Shown here piece by piece: positions 1 through 13,100 of a stretch of 64,000 nucleotides of DNA; position 1 is the stretch's first letter, and each line of letters opens with the position of its first letter. The notes under the pieces were generated by a model, which saw only the letters and a list, made by a program, of their open reading frames with translations, was not told the DNA's origin and made no database searches. Origin of the DNA: Corylus avellana. Lineage: Eukaryota > Streptophyta > Magnoliopsida > Fagales > Betulaceae. Location: NCBI RefSeq assembly GCF_901000735.1, contig NC_081546.1:18785220-18849219 (forward strand), given 5' to 3'. A program made the translations under genes and the position numbers.

Positions 1-826
1 TGTGGACCTAAAAAGCTCCAACAAAAGCAATGATGAGGGTCTTACTTTTGCTCATGTGGTAGAACTTCTGATGGACCATTGTGACATGGAAGAAATTGAG
101 CTTATGGCCATGATGGCACGAAAAATTTGGTTTCGCCGAAATACTGTGATACATGGAGGAGAATTCACTCATCCTAACCAAGTTTTTCGTGATGCATGTA
201 ATTTCATTGATGAGTTCCGACGGGCTAATGCAAAAGAGTTACATGTACGAAGTCCTGCTTACGAGGAACCACCCACTCTTTGGTAGAAACCACCCATAGG
301 TTTGTACAAAGTAAATTGGAATGTAGCAGTAGATAAAGTTCAAAGGCATATTGGGTTTGGAATAATTGTACGGGATCACGTGTGATCTGTGTTGGCAGCT
401 TGTAGTACCACCCAAGTTTGTCTGTTAGAACCTGCATGTTGCAGCTAAGGCGTTGGCAGCTCTTCATCCAGTGAACCTATGTTGAGAGATGGGTTTCCTT
501 GATATAATTATGGAAGGGGACGCCTTACAAATCGTCAATGAATCAAACTGGCGGGAAATAATTGGAGCAAGATTGGTCATCTAATGGATGAAATCAAAGA
601 AGGGTTGAGCCAACTAAGATCGTGGAGGATTGATCATGTAAAGCGAGATGCCAATTCTGCTACCCATAGCCTTGCTAGAGAGGCTATTTTGGATGTCGTT
701 AATAAGGTTTGGGTTGAAGAAATTCTAAATTGTATCTATGGTATTGTAAATAGGGAGTATTTTACCCCTACTTGATTGCTTTTATCAATAAAGGTTATAA
801 ATTGTTATTAAAAAAAAAAAAAAAAA
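1..826 (+). mobile_element. 3' end of an L1-type LINE retrotransposon
   Basis: The first 286 bases encode the linker before RNase H seen in plant LINEs (a region rich in W/R with the phrase ARKIWFRRNTVIHGG). Decayed RNase H-like sequence follows to about 775, ending in a segment resembling VWVEEILNCIYGIV, which recurs near the 3' ends of the LINEs at 42.1 kb and 51.7 kb. The element ends in AATAAAGG and a poly(A) tail at 810-826. Frames are broken between 286 and 584, so it is inactive. The 5' part lies outside the window. Class is confident; family is inferred. Confidence 0.8.
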
Positions 827-3433
827 GTCATTTCTCAGCCTGGTTCTCCTTAAATTTATACATGTTACAATCTCTTAAATTCATTACTTCCTGTCAGCTT
901 AAACTTTCGGGACAAATAGTAATTTAAATGTATGGAGTGAGCCATAGTTTAAAAACATGAAGACTTTATTTATAAAAGAGAAATGCTTCACTGCAATATA
1001 ATGCCCCCATTTGGTCTTTTTTTAGTGACATGGCTGATGGATAATCACATGAAATAGAGGATTGAATTTCAATCCTCTCATTATATTACATTGTAACATA
1101 CCTCTATATAAAAACATGGCACCTGACTTGACACATGGCATCTTGTGTGGCATTCTAATATGTGGCACCCGACATGGCATGTTCGAACAAACCTGATCTC
1201 CTTTGAACGAAAAATACCTATTTTCTGAATTTTTCTAAACTTTAATTTAATTATTCTTATTTTCCTTCATTTTTAGTTATCCTTGGCATTACATTTATTT
1301 TCTAGTTTTTGGAATATGCCTATTGGGTGAACGTATCACAACTAGGTATACGAGGTAATTAGACAATTTTGAAGGGGAAGCTCTAAAATTAATTTCATTT
1401 GTCATATATGGGTAATTGTATATTTGTATATTTGGCAGTTGCTTTTGTTACCTAAACTTACATTAAAAATCATTATAAAATTTTAAATAAATCAAAATTA
1501 AATTCTAGATTTAATGATTTTGGGCTTATGCATACTTAGGGAAACTTGGCCGACACGCATTTTTCGTATAAAAAAAAATAAAAAATAANNNNNNNNNNNN
1601 NNNNNNNNAAAGTTCTCAAGTGCAAATGAAAATGCTAAAGTACAAATGTAGCTTTATAGTAAAAAACAATGGCTAATCCTGACCTAGCTTGTTAATTGTT
1701 ATGACAGAATATTTGTTATAATGTATATTTCTGAAATTCTTAGCTATTTATGCAAATTTCCAAAAACGTAATAAAAATATATATGAGAAATTTTTTTTAA
1801 AAAAATGATATTAAAGCTATAGGGATAAATAATCCTAGGGCTATACGAGGGTCGAAGAGTCTCTTACCCTCGTATAGCTATTGTACAACTACAAGCTCAC
1901 CATATGAAAGATAAAAACATAATCTTCAATAAAAGAAGAATCATCTCCAAAAAATGATAAAGAGCAAAAATATATATGTATATATATATATATATATATA
2001 AAATAATAATAAAATTCTCAAATTCTATTTTTCTCAAAGAATGCTCTCTACAACACTAATACTCTCTGGCCCTTGAGCCAATGTCGACACACTGGTGGTT
2101 CTCTTCTTATGCCCATCATCTTATCTAACTGTGCAAAAATCTGCATCAACAATTAGTATAAATCAACATATGGTACGGTAATTTTTTGAAATTTGTAATT
2201 TTGACATATCAGTAATCATTTCTTATGCATTGTTGAAGTAGTTCTTGGTGAAGGAAATTGTTTATTCTATGGAGTTCTCTAATATATTTATATATAGGTC
2301 TCTTAGGGGTGATGCTAAACAAAACGCACGCTAGCAAAAAAATTTTTTTAAAAAATATTTTTAATTATAAAAAAAAAAAAAATTGGCTGGCATGCGTGGC
2401 ACGCCAGCGTTCTATTAATCACGACCCGGTCTCTTAGTATTTATCTTTTCCGTTATTGTCTTTTAGTGGTAGCATCTCAGAAGATGTCTACAAGTAGAAG
2501 TAGTATCTATTTAGTACACACTAGTTATTTTTGTATGAGTTTATCTCAAAATAGGATCTTCTCCGGTTCAAATAAAGTGGAGAATATCCAGTTATTATTA
2601 TTATTATTTGACATGTCCACAAAAATGGGGAGAGGAGATTCGAATTAGTGACCTTCACTTCATAAGAAAGAGTGGTTCACAGCCGATTGAGTTATTCCTT
2701 GTAGACAATATCCAGTTATTTATATTTGAGAGATATTTTTGTCTTTTCATTTTTAATTAGACAAAAATACTACTTTAATATAACTAATTAGATATTTTCT
2801 AATTCAAATGAATCGGAAATGATCCTAATTCGTTTATCTCCAAGTGATTGTAGGAGTTTTCTATTTAAAGGGTGATTCTTCAATAAAGAAGGAAGCAAAG
2901 AATTAATCTCAAACATTTTATTTAAAAAAGGTTTTAGGTTCCCTCAGAGTTTAAAAGGTTTAGATCCACTTAGAATTTAATGTCCATTCTTTTTCATTCA
3001 AAATTCGCGTTACAAGATCTGTTACATATTCACGTAACATTATCATACTTCACGGATTGTAACATATGGAAAACATATTTTCTTTTAGGTTAATTAAACC
3101 GCAAAAAATTAGAGCACTAAAACATTTCCACCAAAACCCTCATTCTTCTATGGAAGAGCAGTAGCTTTTTATAGAAAAAGAAAGCAAGCTTACCTCTCAC
3201 TTGACTAGTATGGCTGGGCGAAATAAGTAAATTTGAGTAATGTTATTTAGTAAAATGTTATATATTATAGTATAATTTGATTGTATAGCAATCATATAAG
3301 TGCCTACTAAATAGTATTATTCAAAAAACTTATAACAACTAAACAACTATAAGTAGTGTTGTTGTGCCTGGAAATTTACAAACTCACTAGTAAACAAGGA
3401 ATAATGCTATATATTCAACTTTTATCCCATCAC
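827..3433. other. Intergenic DNA, AT-rich, with a 20-N gap and a TA microsatellite
   Basis: No gene is supported. A 20-N assembly gap lies at 1589-1608 and a (TA)n tract at about 1977-2000. A small interrupted palindrome at about 2318-2415 has arms containing CGCACGCTAGC and GCTGGC around an A/T-rich loop, and may be a short MITE. The remaining sequence shows no coding signal I can support. Confidence 0.6.
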
Positions 3434-4214
3434 TAGGGGTGGGTATCGGTCTGTTTTTCCTATTTCCGATTACCGAACCGAATTTATCGGTTAATTGGTT
3501 TATTAACCGATATCGTTTCGATAAGCTTTTATTTCGAAAATTTCAGTTAAATCGATTTCTGTGATACACCTCTGTTTCAAATAAAACCCACCAAAAAAAT
3601 TGTCAAAAACCCATACAAAACCCAACAAAAAAAATCATCAAGCACTTAAATAAATAATACAAAAAAATAAATAAATTTGTTTTGATGAATCCTTCCCCAT
3701 ACGAACAATGTGCGTGTGAGGAGTGAGAAGAGAGGGAGGGAAGGAGTGAGGCGTGACTTGTGAGCGTGAGACCAAGAGAGTCAAAGACCATGAGAGGGGG
3801 GCGGCCGTCAGAGAGGCAGAGGGTGAGCTGTGAGACCGTGAAAGCTTGAGAGGCGAGCATTGAAAGTCTAAGAGGGCTAACCAAAACGAAAAAAAGAAAG
3901 AGATTCAAGATTAGGGTTAAAAAAGAAAGAGATGTATGTATAGCATCTCTTTAAAAATAAAAATAAAAAATAAAAAATCATTTTTTAGAAAAACGACGTT
4001 GTTTCATCAGTTGTATGAAACGATGTCGTTTTATACCCCCAATATCGGTTCCTTACCGGGTATATCGAAAATCGATAAGCAAAATTTTGTTCTGATTACT
4101 GAATCGGTATAAAAATCTTAATTAATTACTGACCGACTACTACTGGTTAACGGTTAATTTCGGTTCGGTCACAGTCAGTAAACAGTCGGTAGTCGGTTAA
4201 TCTGCCTACTCCTA
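3434..4214. mobile_element. hAT-type non-autonomous element with perfect 8-bp target duplication
   Basis: The element starts TAGGGGTGGG and ends CCTACTCCTA, matching the imperfect TAGGGGTGG-type ends of hAT MITEs. It is flanked on both sides by CCCATCAC (3426-3433 and 4215-4222), an exact 8-bp duplication, the length expected for hAT transposition. The subterminal arms are rich in ATCGGT/ACCGAT and are partly inverted. The centre (about 3700-3900) is purine-rich GAGAG sequence. It has no transposase. Confidence 0.85.
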
Positions 4215-4486
4215 CCCATCACACACCTATCTCACTATGCTAAAGTAGCCGTGCCTATCAACCATTGGATTAGCCTTTATTAATTTTTTTTTTTTTTGAA
4301 AAAAAAAAAAAAAACAAGAGATAATTGGCACTGTTATATCAACCCAATAAAATTGATGTGATAAGTGAGTTGAGTGTTTAGAATTACTCATAACCAAGTT
4401 ACTCAACACTTGGGCAAATAGGCCACTCAAACCTCCAACCACAATATGACACATCAAGAGGTTAAGGTATTTTTGTCCTTTTAGCC

Positions 4487-4852
4487 CAAGTATAACTAAT
4501 TTATACGAGAAAGTCCACGTACCTCATTTAATTGTAATAATGTCCCTTCCAAACTATCAAAAATTGTCAATATTCTTTCAATGACAAAAATACCCTTAAT
4601 AAATTATTTTTTTATTAAAAAAAGTGAAAAAGGGAAATGGATCGTTTTTGTTAAAGAAAAAAATTAGTTTTTAATTTTTTTTTGAATTAATAGGGGTGTT
4701 TTTGTCACATTGACAAAAATAGAGGGTCATTTGTCTTTTTTGCTTTGGGGGTACATTGTCAATTTTTTTGATAATTTGTGGGGACATTATCAACTTGATG
4801 ATAGTTTGAGGGGTAGGTAAATTTTTTCCTAGTTTATAATATATATTTGGGC
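4487..4852. mobile_element. Foldback MITE upstream of the ERF gene
   Basis: A long imperfect inverted repeat: the left arm begins AGCCCAAGTATAACTAATTT and the right arm ends ATATATATTTGGGCT. The arms share the mirrored block TAATGTCCC... / ...GGGGACATTA. There are no coding sequences. Boundaries are approximate because no target duplication is clear. It is followed by a (TA)n tract at 4862-4884. Confidence 0.65.
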
Positions 4853-4860
4853 TAAAATAT

Positions 4861-5412
4861 GCTTATATATATATATATATATATAATAATAATAATTAAA
4901 AAAAAAAAAAAGACAATAGTTTAGAAATTCAAAAACAGCGGTGGTCCTAGTGGAGCCAAGGCAAGGCACGCGGGCTTTGCTTATATGGCCTCTTGGCACA
5001 GGTGGAGAAGAAGAACAGAGAGAAAACGTACGTTTTTCCAAAGAGAAAGCCAGAACCTTACCAAATCAGTCCGGGAAAGGTTTTTTCCTTTTTGTCTCCG
5101 GAAAGTTATCTTTGGAAAGTAAACTTTGTTTTTCGCTTATTTATATGTAAGACTTTCTTTTTCTCTCCAACAGGAAGTCTATCCGAAGAAAGTGTGAAGC
5201 AGAGGATTTATGTCGTCTGGTTTTTATCTGCAATCTGGAGCTCTGAAGCAGCTCTTAGCCTTTAACACATTCCTCCTGTTCTTCACCTTTTGCACGCAAT
5301 CATGTTTTTGTCATTGTCGGACCCAAAAACAGTCTTCCCCAAACCTTTTTCACGCCATTAAGATCGAAACAGTTTGTGGGTTTTTGTCTATTTTATGTCT
5401 TTTATTGCGCTG

Positions 5413-5443
<31 letters not shown>

Positions 5444-5691
5444 TTTTTTAAAAAACCTTAATTTATGATGGGTTTTAGGATTTATTCTACTTTGTTTTGT
5501 TTTTAATAAAAAGAATTTTTCTTGCAGGACTTGCTATGGTTTAGACTCCTTCGGGGCTTATCTCAGAAACACAAATTGTTTCCTTCTCAATTTGGGTTTA
5601 AGGGTTTTGGGTTTTTCGTGATACTCAAGATTGATTGAAAAGGATCTCAATTCTTTTCCTAGAATCAAAAAACAATATTCAATTCAAGACA
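4861..5691 (+). promoter_or_regulatory. Promoter and 5' UTR region of the ERF gene, with probable leader intron
   Basis: A (TA)n tract at 4862-4884 precedes a more GC-balanced stretch with no convincing protein. A pyrimidine tract at about 5411-5438 and a strong splice acceptor (TTTTTCTTGCAG ending at 5527) lie 164 bases before the ATG, suggesting an intron in the 5' leader. The donor could not be fixed. Short open frames here look incidental. Confidence 0.5.
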
Positions 5692-6525
5692 ATGATTATG
5701 AAAAGCAGTGAAAATATGAGGAAAATTCGAATTATGGTCGATGATCCTTATGCCACCGATTCTTCAAGCGACGATGATGATGAAGAACACGAGTTGAAGA
5801 AAGAACAAGGAAAAATTTCTAAGCGATTTGTCAAGGAGATTCTGCTTCCTAATTTCCGATATGATTTTTCGTTTGCTGATACAAATTCTCCACAACCCAG
5901 TAATGAAACGAAAATTAGTATTACGTCGAAGGTTTCCGACAATGAGGGAGATTGCAAGAGAGTTCGGAGATCTTCCTCTGCATACAAGGGCGTACGCCGC
6001 CGGAAGTGGGGGAAGTATATAGCGGAGATCCGCGATCCAGTTCAACGCCGGCGGCTGTGGCTTGGTACTTACAATACCGAGGAGGAGGCTGCTCGTGTTT
6101 ACAAGAAAAAGAAGCTCGAGCTTGAAAGCTTGAAATCACCACCGGCTGATTCTACCGCAATGCTGGTCGACACCCAAAATCCGTTTCATCGTCCGTCGCC
6201 GTTGTCTGTGCTCGATGTCTCCACCCCGGCTCCGGTCAAGGAGGAAGGCAACGTGGAAACGATTATTGAAGAAGTAGTAGAAGAGTCCGTTGCTGCAGCT
6301 CCGCCGGAAATGGCGATATTGGTACAGCCATTGGAGATCCGAGAGATGGTTCCGGGATATGATTATTCGGTGTTGGGGAACGATTTCGACAGAATTTTCA
6401 ACGGCATTGATGGGGATGAAATGTGTGGGGTTGAATATGGAGAAGCCGGCGGTCTTCCTTCGCTTGACTACTTTTCTGACCAGGATTTTTCGTGGATTGA
6501 GGAAACATTAAAGTTTTGCATATAA
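5692..6525 (+). CDS. AP2/ERF transcription factor, ERF118/ERF119-like (group VI-L)
   Basis: A 277-residue single-exon protein; the first in-frame ATG is at 5692. An N-terminal CRF-type motif spans about residues 11-53 ([15 protein letters not shown]... then [10 protein letters not shown]). The AP2/ERF DNA-binding domain spans about residues 97-148 ([34 protein letters not shown]). The domain ends in KKKKLELES instead of the usual RG..A..NF, a feature remembered for the ERF118/119 branch rather than for classical cytokinin response factors. The C-terminal half is acidic, with a likely activation region near [15 protein letters not shown]. The protein should bind GCC-box-like promoter elements in the nucleus; target genes cannot be inferred. 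No frameshift or internal stop is present. Confidence 0.9.
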   Translation: MIMKSSENMRKIRIMVDDPYATDSSSDDDDEEHELKKEQGKISKRFVKEILLPNFRYDFSFADTNSPQPSNETKISITSKVSDNEGDCKRVRRSSSAYKGVRRRKWGKYIAEIRDPVQRRRLWLGTYNTEEEAARVYKKKKLELESLKSPPADSTAMLVDTQNPFHRPSPLSVLDVSTPAPVKEEGNVETIIEEVVEESVAAAPPEMAILVQPLEIREMVPGYDYSVLGNDFDRIFNGIDGDEMCGVEYGEAGGLPSLDYFSDQDFSWIEETLKFCI

Positions 6526-6584
6526 GGATGATTTTAAAAGCAACATCACAGTTAGACATTAGGAAAATATTAGGAGAATATCTA

Positions 6585-6625
<41 letters not shown>

Positions 6626-8849
6626 ATACAAAAACAATTTTTAGATTTATTGTGAGATTTCTTTCAATTTTGTTGAGGGAGAATTTCTTCTCGATCCCGT
6701 AAGATTTCTTTATAATTGTAAATTCTCAAATTACGTAGTTTAGACAATTTTTAGGTATTAAAACGCTTGAAAAATGTTATTTATGAAAAATGTGGCATGT
6801 TATCGAGCTAACTAAAAAGAATTTTCCTCCAAAAAAACTTCATTTTCACTTTTGTAGAGACTTCTTTTTCATAAAATTAAAAAACAATTTTTGGCTCAAA
6901 GCTTTTTGATAACAAAGAGAGCAAAAACCTCATGAAAATATATTCAAGTTTCAATTATAATATATAACATTTTTCAAGCATTTCGATATCTAAAAACAAC
7001 TAAAATTACGTAATTTGAAAATCTACTATTTCTTTAAAATTAAAGGGGATCTTAATTTGTATTAGAGACAGAAAAACTCATTCTCAACTTCAGTCTAGGA
7101 ACTTATAATTTTAAATTTCGTATGATATCTGTTAGAGTATATCATGGAGTTTGAGAATAAAGTATATCATGGAGCTCGAGAATAAAGTCACAGTTTAAGA
7201 CTATTGTTGACTTATAGTTAAAGACTATTACTGAGTAATACTTAAAAGACTATTATTGAGTTATAGTGAATAGTTAAAGACGATCACCTAACTAACAAGT
7301 GATGACTATTTAATCCTAGGCTTCTCAAGGATTTCTATTTGAAGTGAATAACTATATTTAGTCCTACGTTTCTCAAAAACCCCTCTTTGTGGTGATAAGG
7401 CAGTGATGGACTTTAGCAACAAAGTACTGATCTTCTGAAACACAACTATACCCAATAATATTTAAAAAAATAAAAAACAAAATGCTGTCTATTAAAAACC
7501 CATTGAGGGAAGCTTAATTAAGAACAAAGACGAGGAAAGAAAAAATCATTAAGCTTCAAAATGATAAAAATCATTATTCGTCCTATTTTTCACTCATTTT
7601 CATATCGTCCGTAATGATGTGCTTATAAAATTATGAGCGGCGTGATAAAGATTAAGGTGTGATAAATGAAGTTGATGAAAATCCAGCCACAAGAATCTAG
7701 CAAATTCAAATTTGTTTAGGGAATCTTGCTTGATAAGAGTAAAATACCCACAAACCATTCAAATATGACTTCAAATTTTGATTGGAATAGGTAAGATTTG
7801 TTTGGCCAAAATTGATAAGCTCACTTGCATTGCAAGCAATTGACACTTCAAAAAACTTTGGAGGAAGTAGTTAAAAGTAGCTTTCAAATATTAAGCAAAT
7901 GTAGCTTTAATTGCTTTAATTGCTTCAGATAAAAATAAAATATACTTTTATTTTTTATTTATTTATTTTTTTCTGTGGACTTTGGCTGAAAATGAAATAT
8001 GAAAGTCATGGCCACCTGCCTCCCTGACAAGCCTCAACCACACCTACAGCCGCCCACTTCAAAGCCCCATTCTTTTGGTCTCTTTCTCACTAGATAAGAT
8101 GTGGTATTTTCTAGTAATCAATTATTAATATTATTATTATCATTTTTAAGAATTATTAGGCAATTCTATATCAGTATGGTGAAATAAAAGTAGAATATTA
8201 GAATGGTATATAACATTTTTCATTTGATAAACTAGAGATAAAAAGGGGGAAAAGAAAAGAAAAGAAGGAAAAGCTACTAATAATGTTTTATAAATTACAA
8301 TAATTAATCCTAGGTTAGTAAGCTTAGGTTGTCAATTTTGACAATTTTGTTTGCATATCATGTCTGGCAAGCTCTCAGCCACTTCTTAGAGGAATTGCTC
8401 TTGTTTCTGGGTTAATCTTCTCTTCCTCCAATAACGTAATCTTTTGTCTTATATAATTCATAATGGTTTATGCGTTTTGAATTTCTATATAAAATGACTA
8501 ACTAAACTCTTAAAAAAAAAAAAATCTCCATCTGACTCTTTGAACCAAATGCAATATATAGTTCATTTACTATGCTTAAGGCCTGTTTGGCTGTGCATTT
8601 GACTTTAACACTTAAAAAGTCTGTTTGAAAAAAAAATATTTGTTTGATTAACAAAATTGAAAACATTTTTAAGAGTTTAAAAAGCCTAAAAATTGTCAAA
8701 ACGTATTTTTGACAAAAGCTTAAAAATGAAGTTTTTGTCAAAAAAACACATTTTGACTTAAAAACTCTATTTTTCAAATACAATCTCAAACATGCATTTA
8801 CTCATATATAGGAAAGCACTTTAGATAAATGCATAAGATATTTTATTTT
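6526..8849. other. Intergenic DNA downstream of ERF, with MITE remnant and TA microsatellite
   Basis: From about 6532 the sequence (ATTTTAAAAGCAACATCACA, then ATCTAACATTTT) resembles one arm of the hairpin MITE at 48.7-48.9 kb, so a MITE fragment starts within about 10 bases of the ERF stop. A (TA)n tract follows at about 6590-6620. A two-copy tandem repeat of about 25 bp (TATATCATGGAG.. unit) lies at about 7137-7187. No gene is seen in the rest. Confidence 0.55.
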
Positions 8850-9204
8850 GGAAAAAATCCACTTTACCCCTTGAAGTATCAGGAGTTTTTCAATTTGAAC
8901 CTCAAAGTTTAAAAATTGGCAATGTACCCCCTAATGTTTCAAAAATTTTCAATTTAAACCTTCCGTTACTAATTTTCGTCAGATTGGACGAAAATCTATG
9001 AAATTACGTAATTACCCTTAGACTTTTATTTTTATTTTTATTTTTTATTTTTTTTAAATTTCCGTCCAATTTAACGAAAATTAGTAACGGAATGTTTAAA
9101 TTAAAATTTTTTGAAACATTAGGGGGTACATTCCCAATTTTTAAACTTTGAAATTTAAATTGAAAAACTCTTTAAACTTCAAGGGGGTAGAGTAGATTTT
9201 TCCC
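8850..9204. mobile_element. Mutator-like foldback MITE with 9-bp target duplication
   Basis: A 355-bp inverted repeat with arms of about 150 bp. The left end is GGAAAAAATCCACTTTACCC and the right end is GGTAGAGTAGATTTTTCCC. The arms carry mirrored blocks such as TTAGTAACGG / CCGTTACTAA. The flanks are TTTTATTTT at 8841-8849 and at 9205-9213, an exact 9-bp duplication, the length made by Mutator-superfamily transposases. Non-coding. Confidence 0.85.
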
Positions 9205-10120
9205 TTTTATTTTTTACTTTTATAATTGGCTATATTTTTCTATTCATTTCTCTCTCCCTCTCCCTCAATCAAAGAGAAGAGAAATATTATTCAAATGATA
9301 TATATAACATTTGAAAAGTCATTAATCAAAATAGGGGAACAGATTTTAGTTACTTATTTTAGATAGGATGATCATATTCTTCTTATTTATCGAACAAATA
9401 AAGAGACGCGACTTTTCTATTACCTTCCAAATTTCTTTCGTTTATTTACATATTGTGGAGACTTTATCCCCCAAACTCCAAACCACATTATTACATGTTC
9501 TCATTTTTTTCCCCCCAAACAAACGGCACGTTGGTTTAATTGGTCCCTCTTTCTCCATCCAAAGACTTTTCTTCTTCAGAGTGAGTGTGACAGTAAATCC
9601 GAAAATATTTGACCACTGCCCCATTAATTAAAGTTGGTAGGGTGTAAGATCAGCAGCCCCTACAGATAACCGAGGATTTTACAAAGTCAGCAAAAAAACA
9701 ATAACCTATGTCACGGGCAACATTTCAGCACTATGCCATGGCATCAAGATGAGAAAGGTCAGAGAACTGTAGTTTGCATCTGAAAATATGGAATAATTCA
9801 AATAATAATAATAATAACAATAATTTCGCTTAGGTGCAGTAAAAAAACCTACACCAAGCACGGATTTATTTATTGTTGCAGTGATTTTCTATCAGAATGC
9901 AAATCATTCAGATCTATTGGGATGCTTCTAAACTAGTGAAGCTGTTTCTGCATAATACTCCCAGTAAGTAAGACAAAGGAGTGTCCCGCCCATCTTTGCA
10001 GGACCAAATGAATGATGCCTAATGAATACTATACCACAAACAAGGCGAAGAAACCTCCTCAAAGCCTTTGGAACTCCAAGAAGAAACCAAGGCTTTTCTA
10101 GAATGTACACTCCCCAGTAT
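9205..10120. other. 3' flank of the CCR4 gene (probable 3' UTR plus intergenic)
   Basis: Between the MITE and the deadenylase stop codon, nothing coding is supported. The 3' UTR of the minus-strand gene must lie in the part nearest 10120; its end was not located. An (AAT)n stretch occurs at about 9800-9816. Confidence 0.5.
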
Positions 10121-13100
10121 TCAGATCCCTTTGATGTCATCTGCAAAAGCCAGTTCGCATACAAGCGCGAGATGATCGCTGCCCCATTTCTGCAATTTAA
10201 CATCAAAACTTGATGAATCCATGGACAATTTAACATGGAGAGCAGAGGTCAATGTATAATAAGCTTACAATGTAAGGAAACAAAGGCTAATCTCTTGAGT
10301 CTGTAATATAGGCCAATCAACATTCAGTGATGTTCACAAACTATTTGCAGAAAAAGATTAACAATATGAACTAATATTGGTATATCCATTGAAAATTGTT
10401 CCTAGATATGGACCCTCAAATTCCAACACCAACACATTCACGAACTTCCAAGAGAAAAAGGGTGTTTAAAGAATCAGTTCAAAGGCCATGATTGTTACTG
10501 AAGCTGGCGATTTAAGTGTTATTTAGTAAAACTACATTATGATGCAACATATCCCCTTTATTATTTTTTGGAAAACGATAAATAAGCAAACGTTACAACT
10601 CAACCAGACAAAGGCTTAGTCCCTAATTTCATGGAGTCAGCTACATGAATACACCAATCAGCTCTACTGGAAGCCAAATTTACAGTCTAGACCATTGTTC
10701 CACAAATTAATTCCCAACACCCCGTCTCCCCGGCATCCTTGCCCCTGGCTTTGTAATGTCTTCTACTTGAAGCAAATAACTCGCTACTTCACTCCCTGCT
10801 TATAATGGGATTTGTCCCTTTTTTTTTCTTTCTTTAGCAAGTTACTTACACACATTCAATGGGTCTTGAACTATGATTTACTCTCTGTTGTGAGTGCACT
10901 TGTGAGTGTTGTGTCCTACATTGAGAAAATATAAAAGAAAAGAATGCTTAATATACTTAAGTGGACCTTAGCCCATTAACTTAAGCTTTTGAGCTAGAGT
11001 TGTGTTCAATTATGTATATTGATATACTCTTGATAAAAACTCCGTAACCGCTTTATCTCCCAACACTTTCCACGCCATTCTTAAAAGGGCAGGAAAGTGA
11101 TTTGAGCTAGAGCTTATAAAAGCCATTTGCTTCCTTACTTTAAACTTGCACACATCTTAGATAACTTCCCCTCTTCCCATCTCCAATTTGAGGTTCTCAC
11201 TGAAAGCAATTCAGGAGGAAAGTTGCCCAAAATTAACCATTGATTCTAACTGTTGTCAGTCACTCTATTTTGAAGTCTCCTCTATAACCTTGTTGCATGG
11301 AGTTGAACACGAGACACAATTTCTTGTATTTTTTTCTAGGTTAATGAATTGAGACATGGATTTACAATTAAAATATAACATGAAAAATGAAACAAAGACA
11401 TAGCTACTAGACATCTTTTATGATATCCTGCTCTTTGCCTCTCTTAACTGAAATTTTCATTTGTTTACACTTGATTGAACAAAAAACAAAAAGAGACATG
11501 GTCCAGGAAATTGAAATTATTACAACCCTCTATCAACTGTTCTCTATGCAACCATTGCGTTTTAAGATATGTGACTATTGCAGACATAGCCCTACTTAAA
11601 AAAGTCTCCATGAAACTAAGTTTATAATTGCACCCTTTGCCCCTCCTACATTCAAGATAGACAAATCAATGAGTAGGTGTGGACACACAAATAACTTCTT
11701 TAAAATATCTGGCATTGTTGAGGTCATATCATAAAGTACGGATAAAAAACCAACATTCAAAGCTACTTTTCTTTGAAAATTTAAGATGCTAAAATGAAAA
11801 CTTTCACGATCAAATTCAAATAACTCTCATAATATGCAAGAACAAGCGCCTTAAACAGTATATTTAGACAATTTCTGTATGATATGATTGATCAAGCTCA
11901 GTATTTAAAAGCCTAAAGGTACCTTACTTGGGAGCCCTCCACTTCTTCTTAAAATATCAATGGGTAAGGTCTCGAGAGCTCTCACAGGAACAAGTTCATC
12001 TGTATGCCTGTGTCAATCAAACGTATCAATAACTAAAAGTTTTCAAAGGCAAACAGAGTTTTGTACTTTTTACAATAAACTTGAACTACCAGATATAATC
12101 AACAGTTCCCATAAACTTAGAGTGGTATGATGTTGCCAAGGGTTCCCCATGATTATCTCTCGTTCTACAGCTCCCCTGCATCATTTAATTATAGGTTATG
12201 AAAGAAATACACAGGAAACAATTTAGCTGAATAGGAAACGTGCAATAAAGATACTCCTATGTTGAATATTTGGCAGAGTTCCTGTGTAAGACACTGACAT
12301 ACATGTACTTCAGTCATAAAATATCTCCTTTAAATGGGGATTACAATACTCATCGTGTCTCACTTGTGTAAGATATCAACCTCAATATTCCTCAAGTGCA
12401 CATTATTATACTTCGTTTGAACAAGTTAAGCAACATCCCTTCATAAGTTGGCAATCTAAGGTACACAAGAAAATAAAATAGTGTGAAAAGATTCAAGCAT
12501 CTTACGGGAACACCATGATATGCACTGGAAAGCTTTAATTGGTGTTGAACATGGGTGGCTCCTCCACTACCTGTTGCAAGCCTTCGTTCTTCATCACTCC
12601 ATCTATACAACAGTGACCTTGAGATAGACTTCAAAACATTGTATCTGGAATAAACCAATCTATGCATAGTAATAGTGATAGTAATGAAACACAGCAACAA
12701 CAACATCATATTAATCAATATTCACCACCAGTGTAATCATCTGAGAGGCAATGGAAGCCATGTGACAATATATGCCTTGGGTTATTAAAATGAATATCCA
12801 CATCAAAACTACAGAAAGGATGAAGGCTGAACGCCTGGTCATAATCCTGCACATATTTAGGAGTAAATCTCTTTGCTGCTAAGCGAGCACTCTAAGCTGC
12901 TAATAGCAGGGAAGAGGGTAAAACCTAAGGGGTTGGCTCAAAGGTTGGACAGCTTAGGACTTTGAGTATGCTCCTCAAGGTCTTAGGTTCGAAACTCATA
13001 GAGTGCAAATTGCTTCTTGGGGCCATCCGACTAGGGGTTCACCCCTTAAATTAACCAAGGCGCACTTGTAGAAAGCTCCTTGCCGAGGACCTATGCACCC

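Noticed and set aside
5635..5691. Upstream extension of the ERF protein by 19 codons
   Set aside because: It would start at TTG; the first in-frame ATG is at 5692 and the extension lies in the leader.
9928..10236. Minus-strand open frame reading MLNCPWIHQVLMLNC...
   Set aside because: It overlaps the last CCR4 exon in another frame; the correct frame gives KWGSDHLALVCELAF and a stop at 10123-10121.
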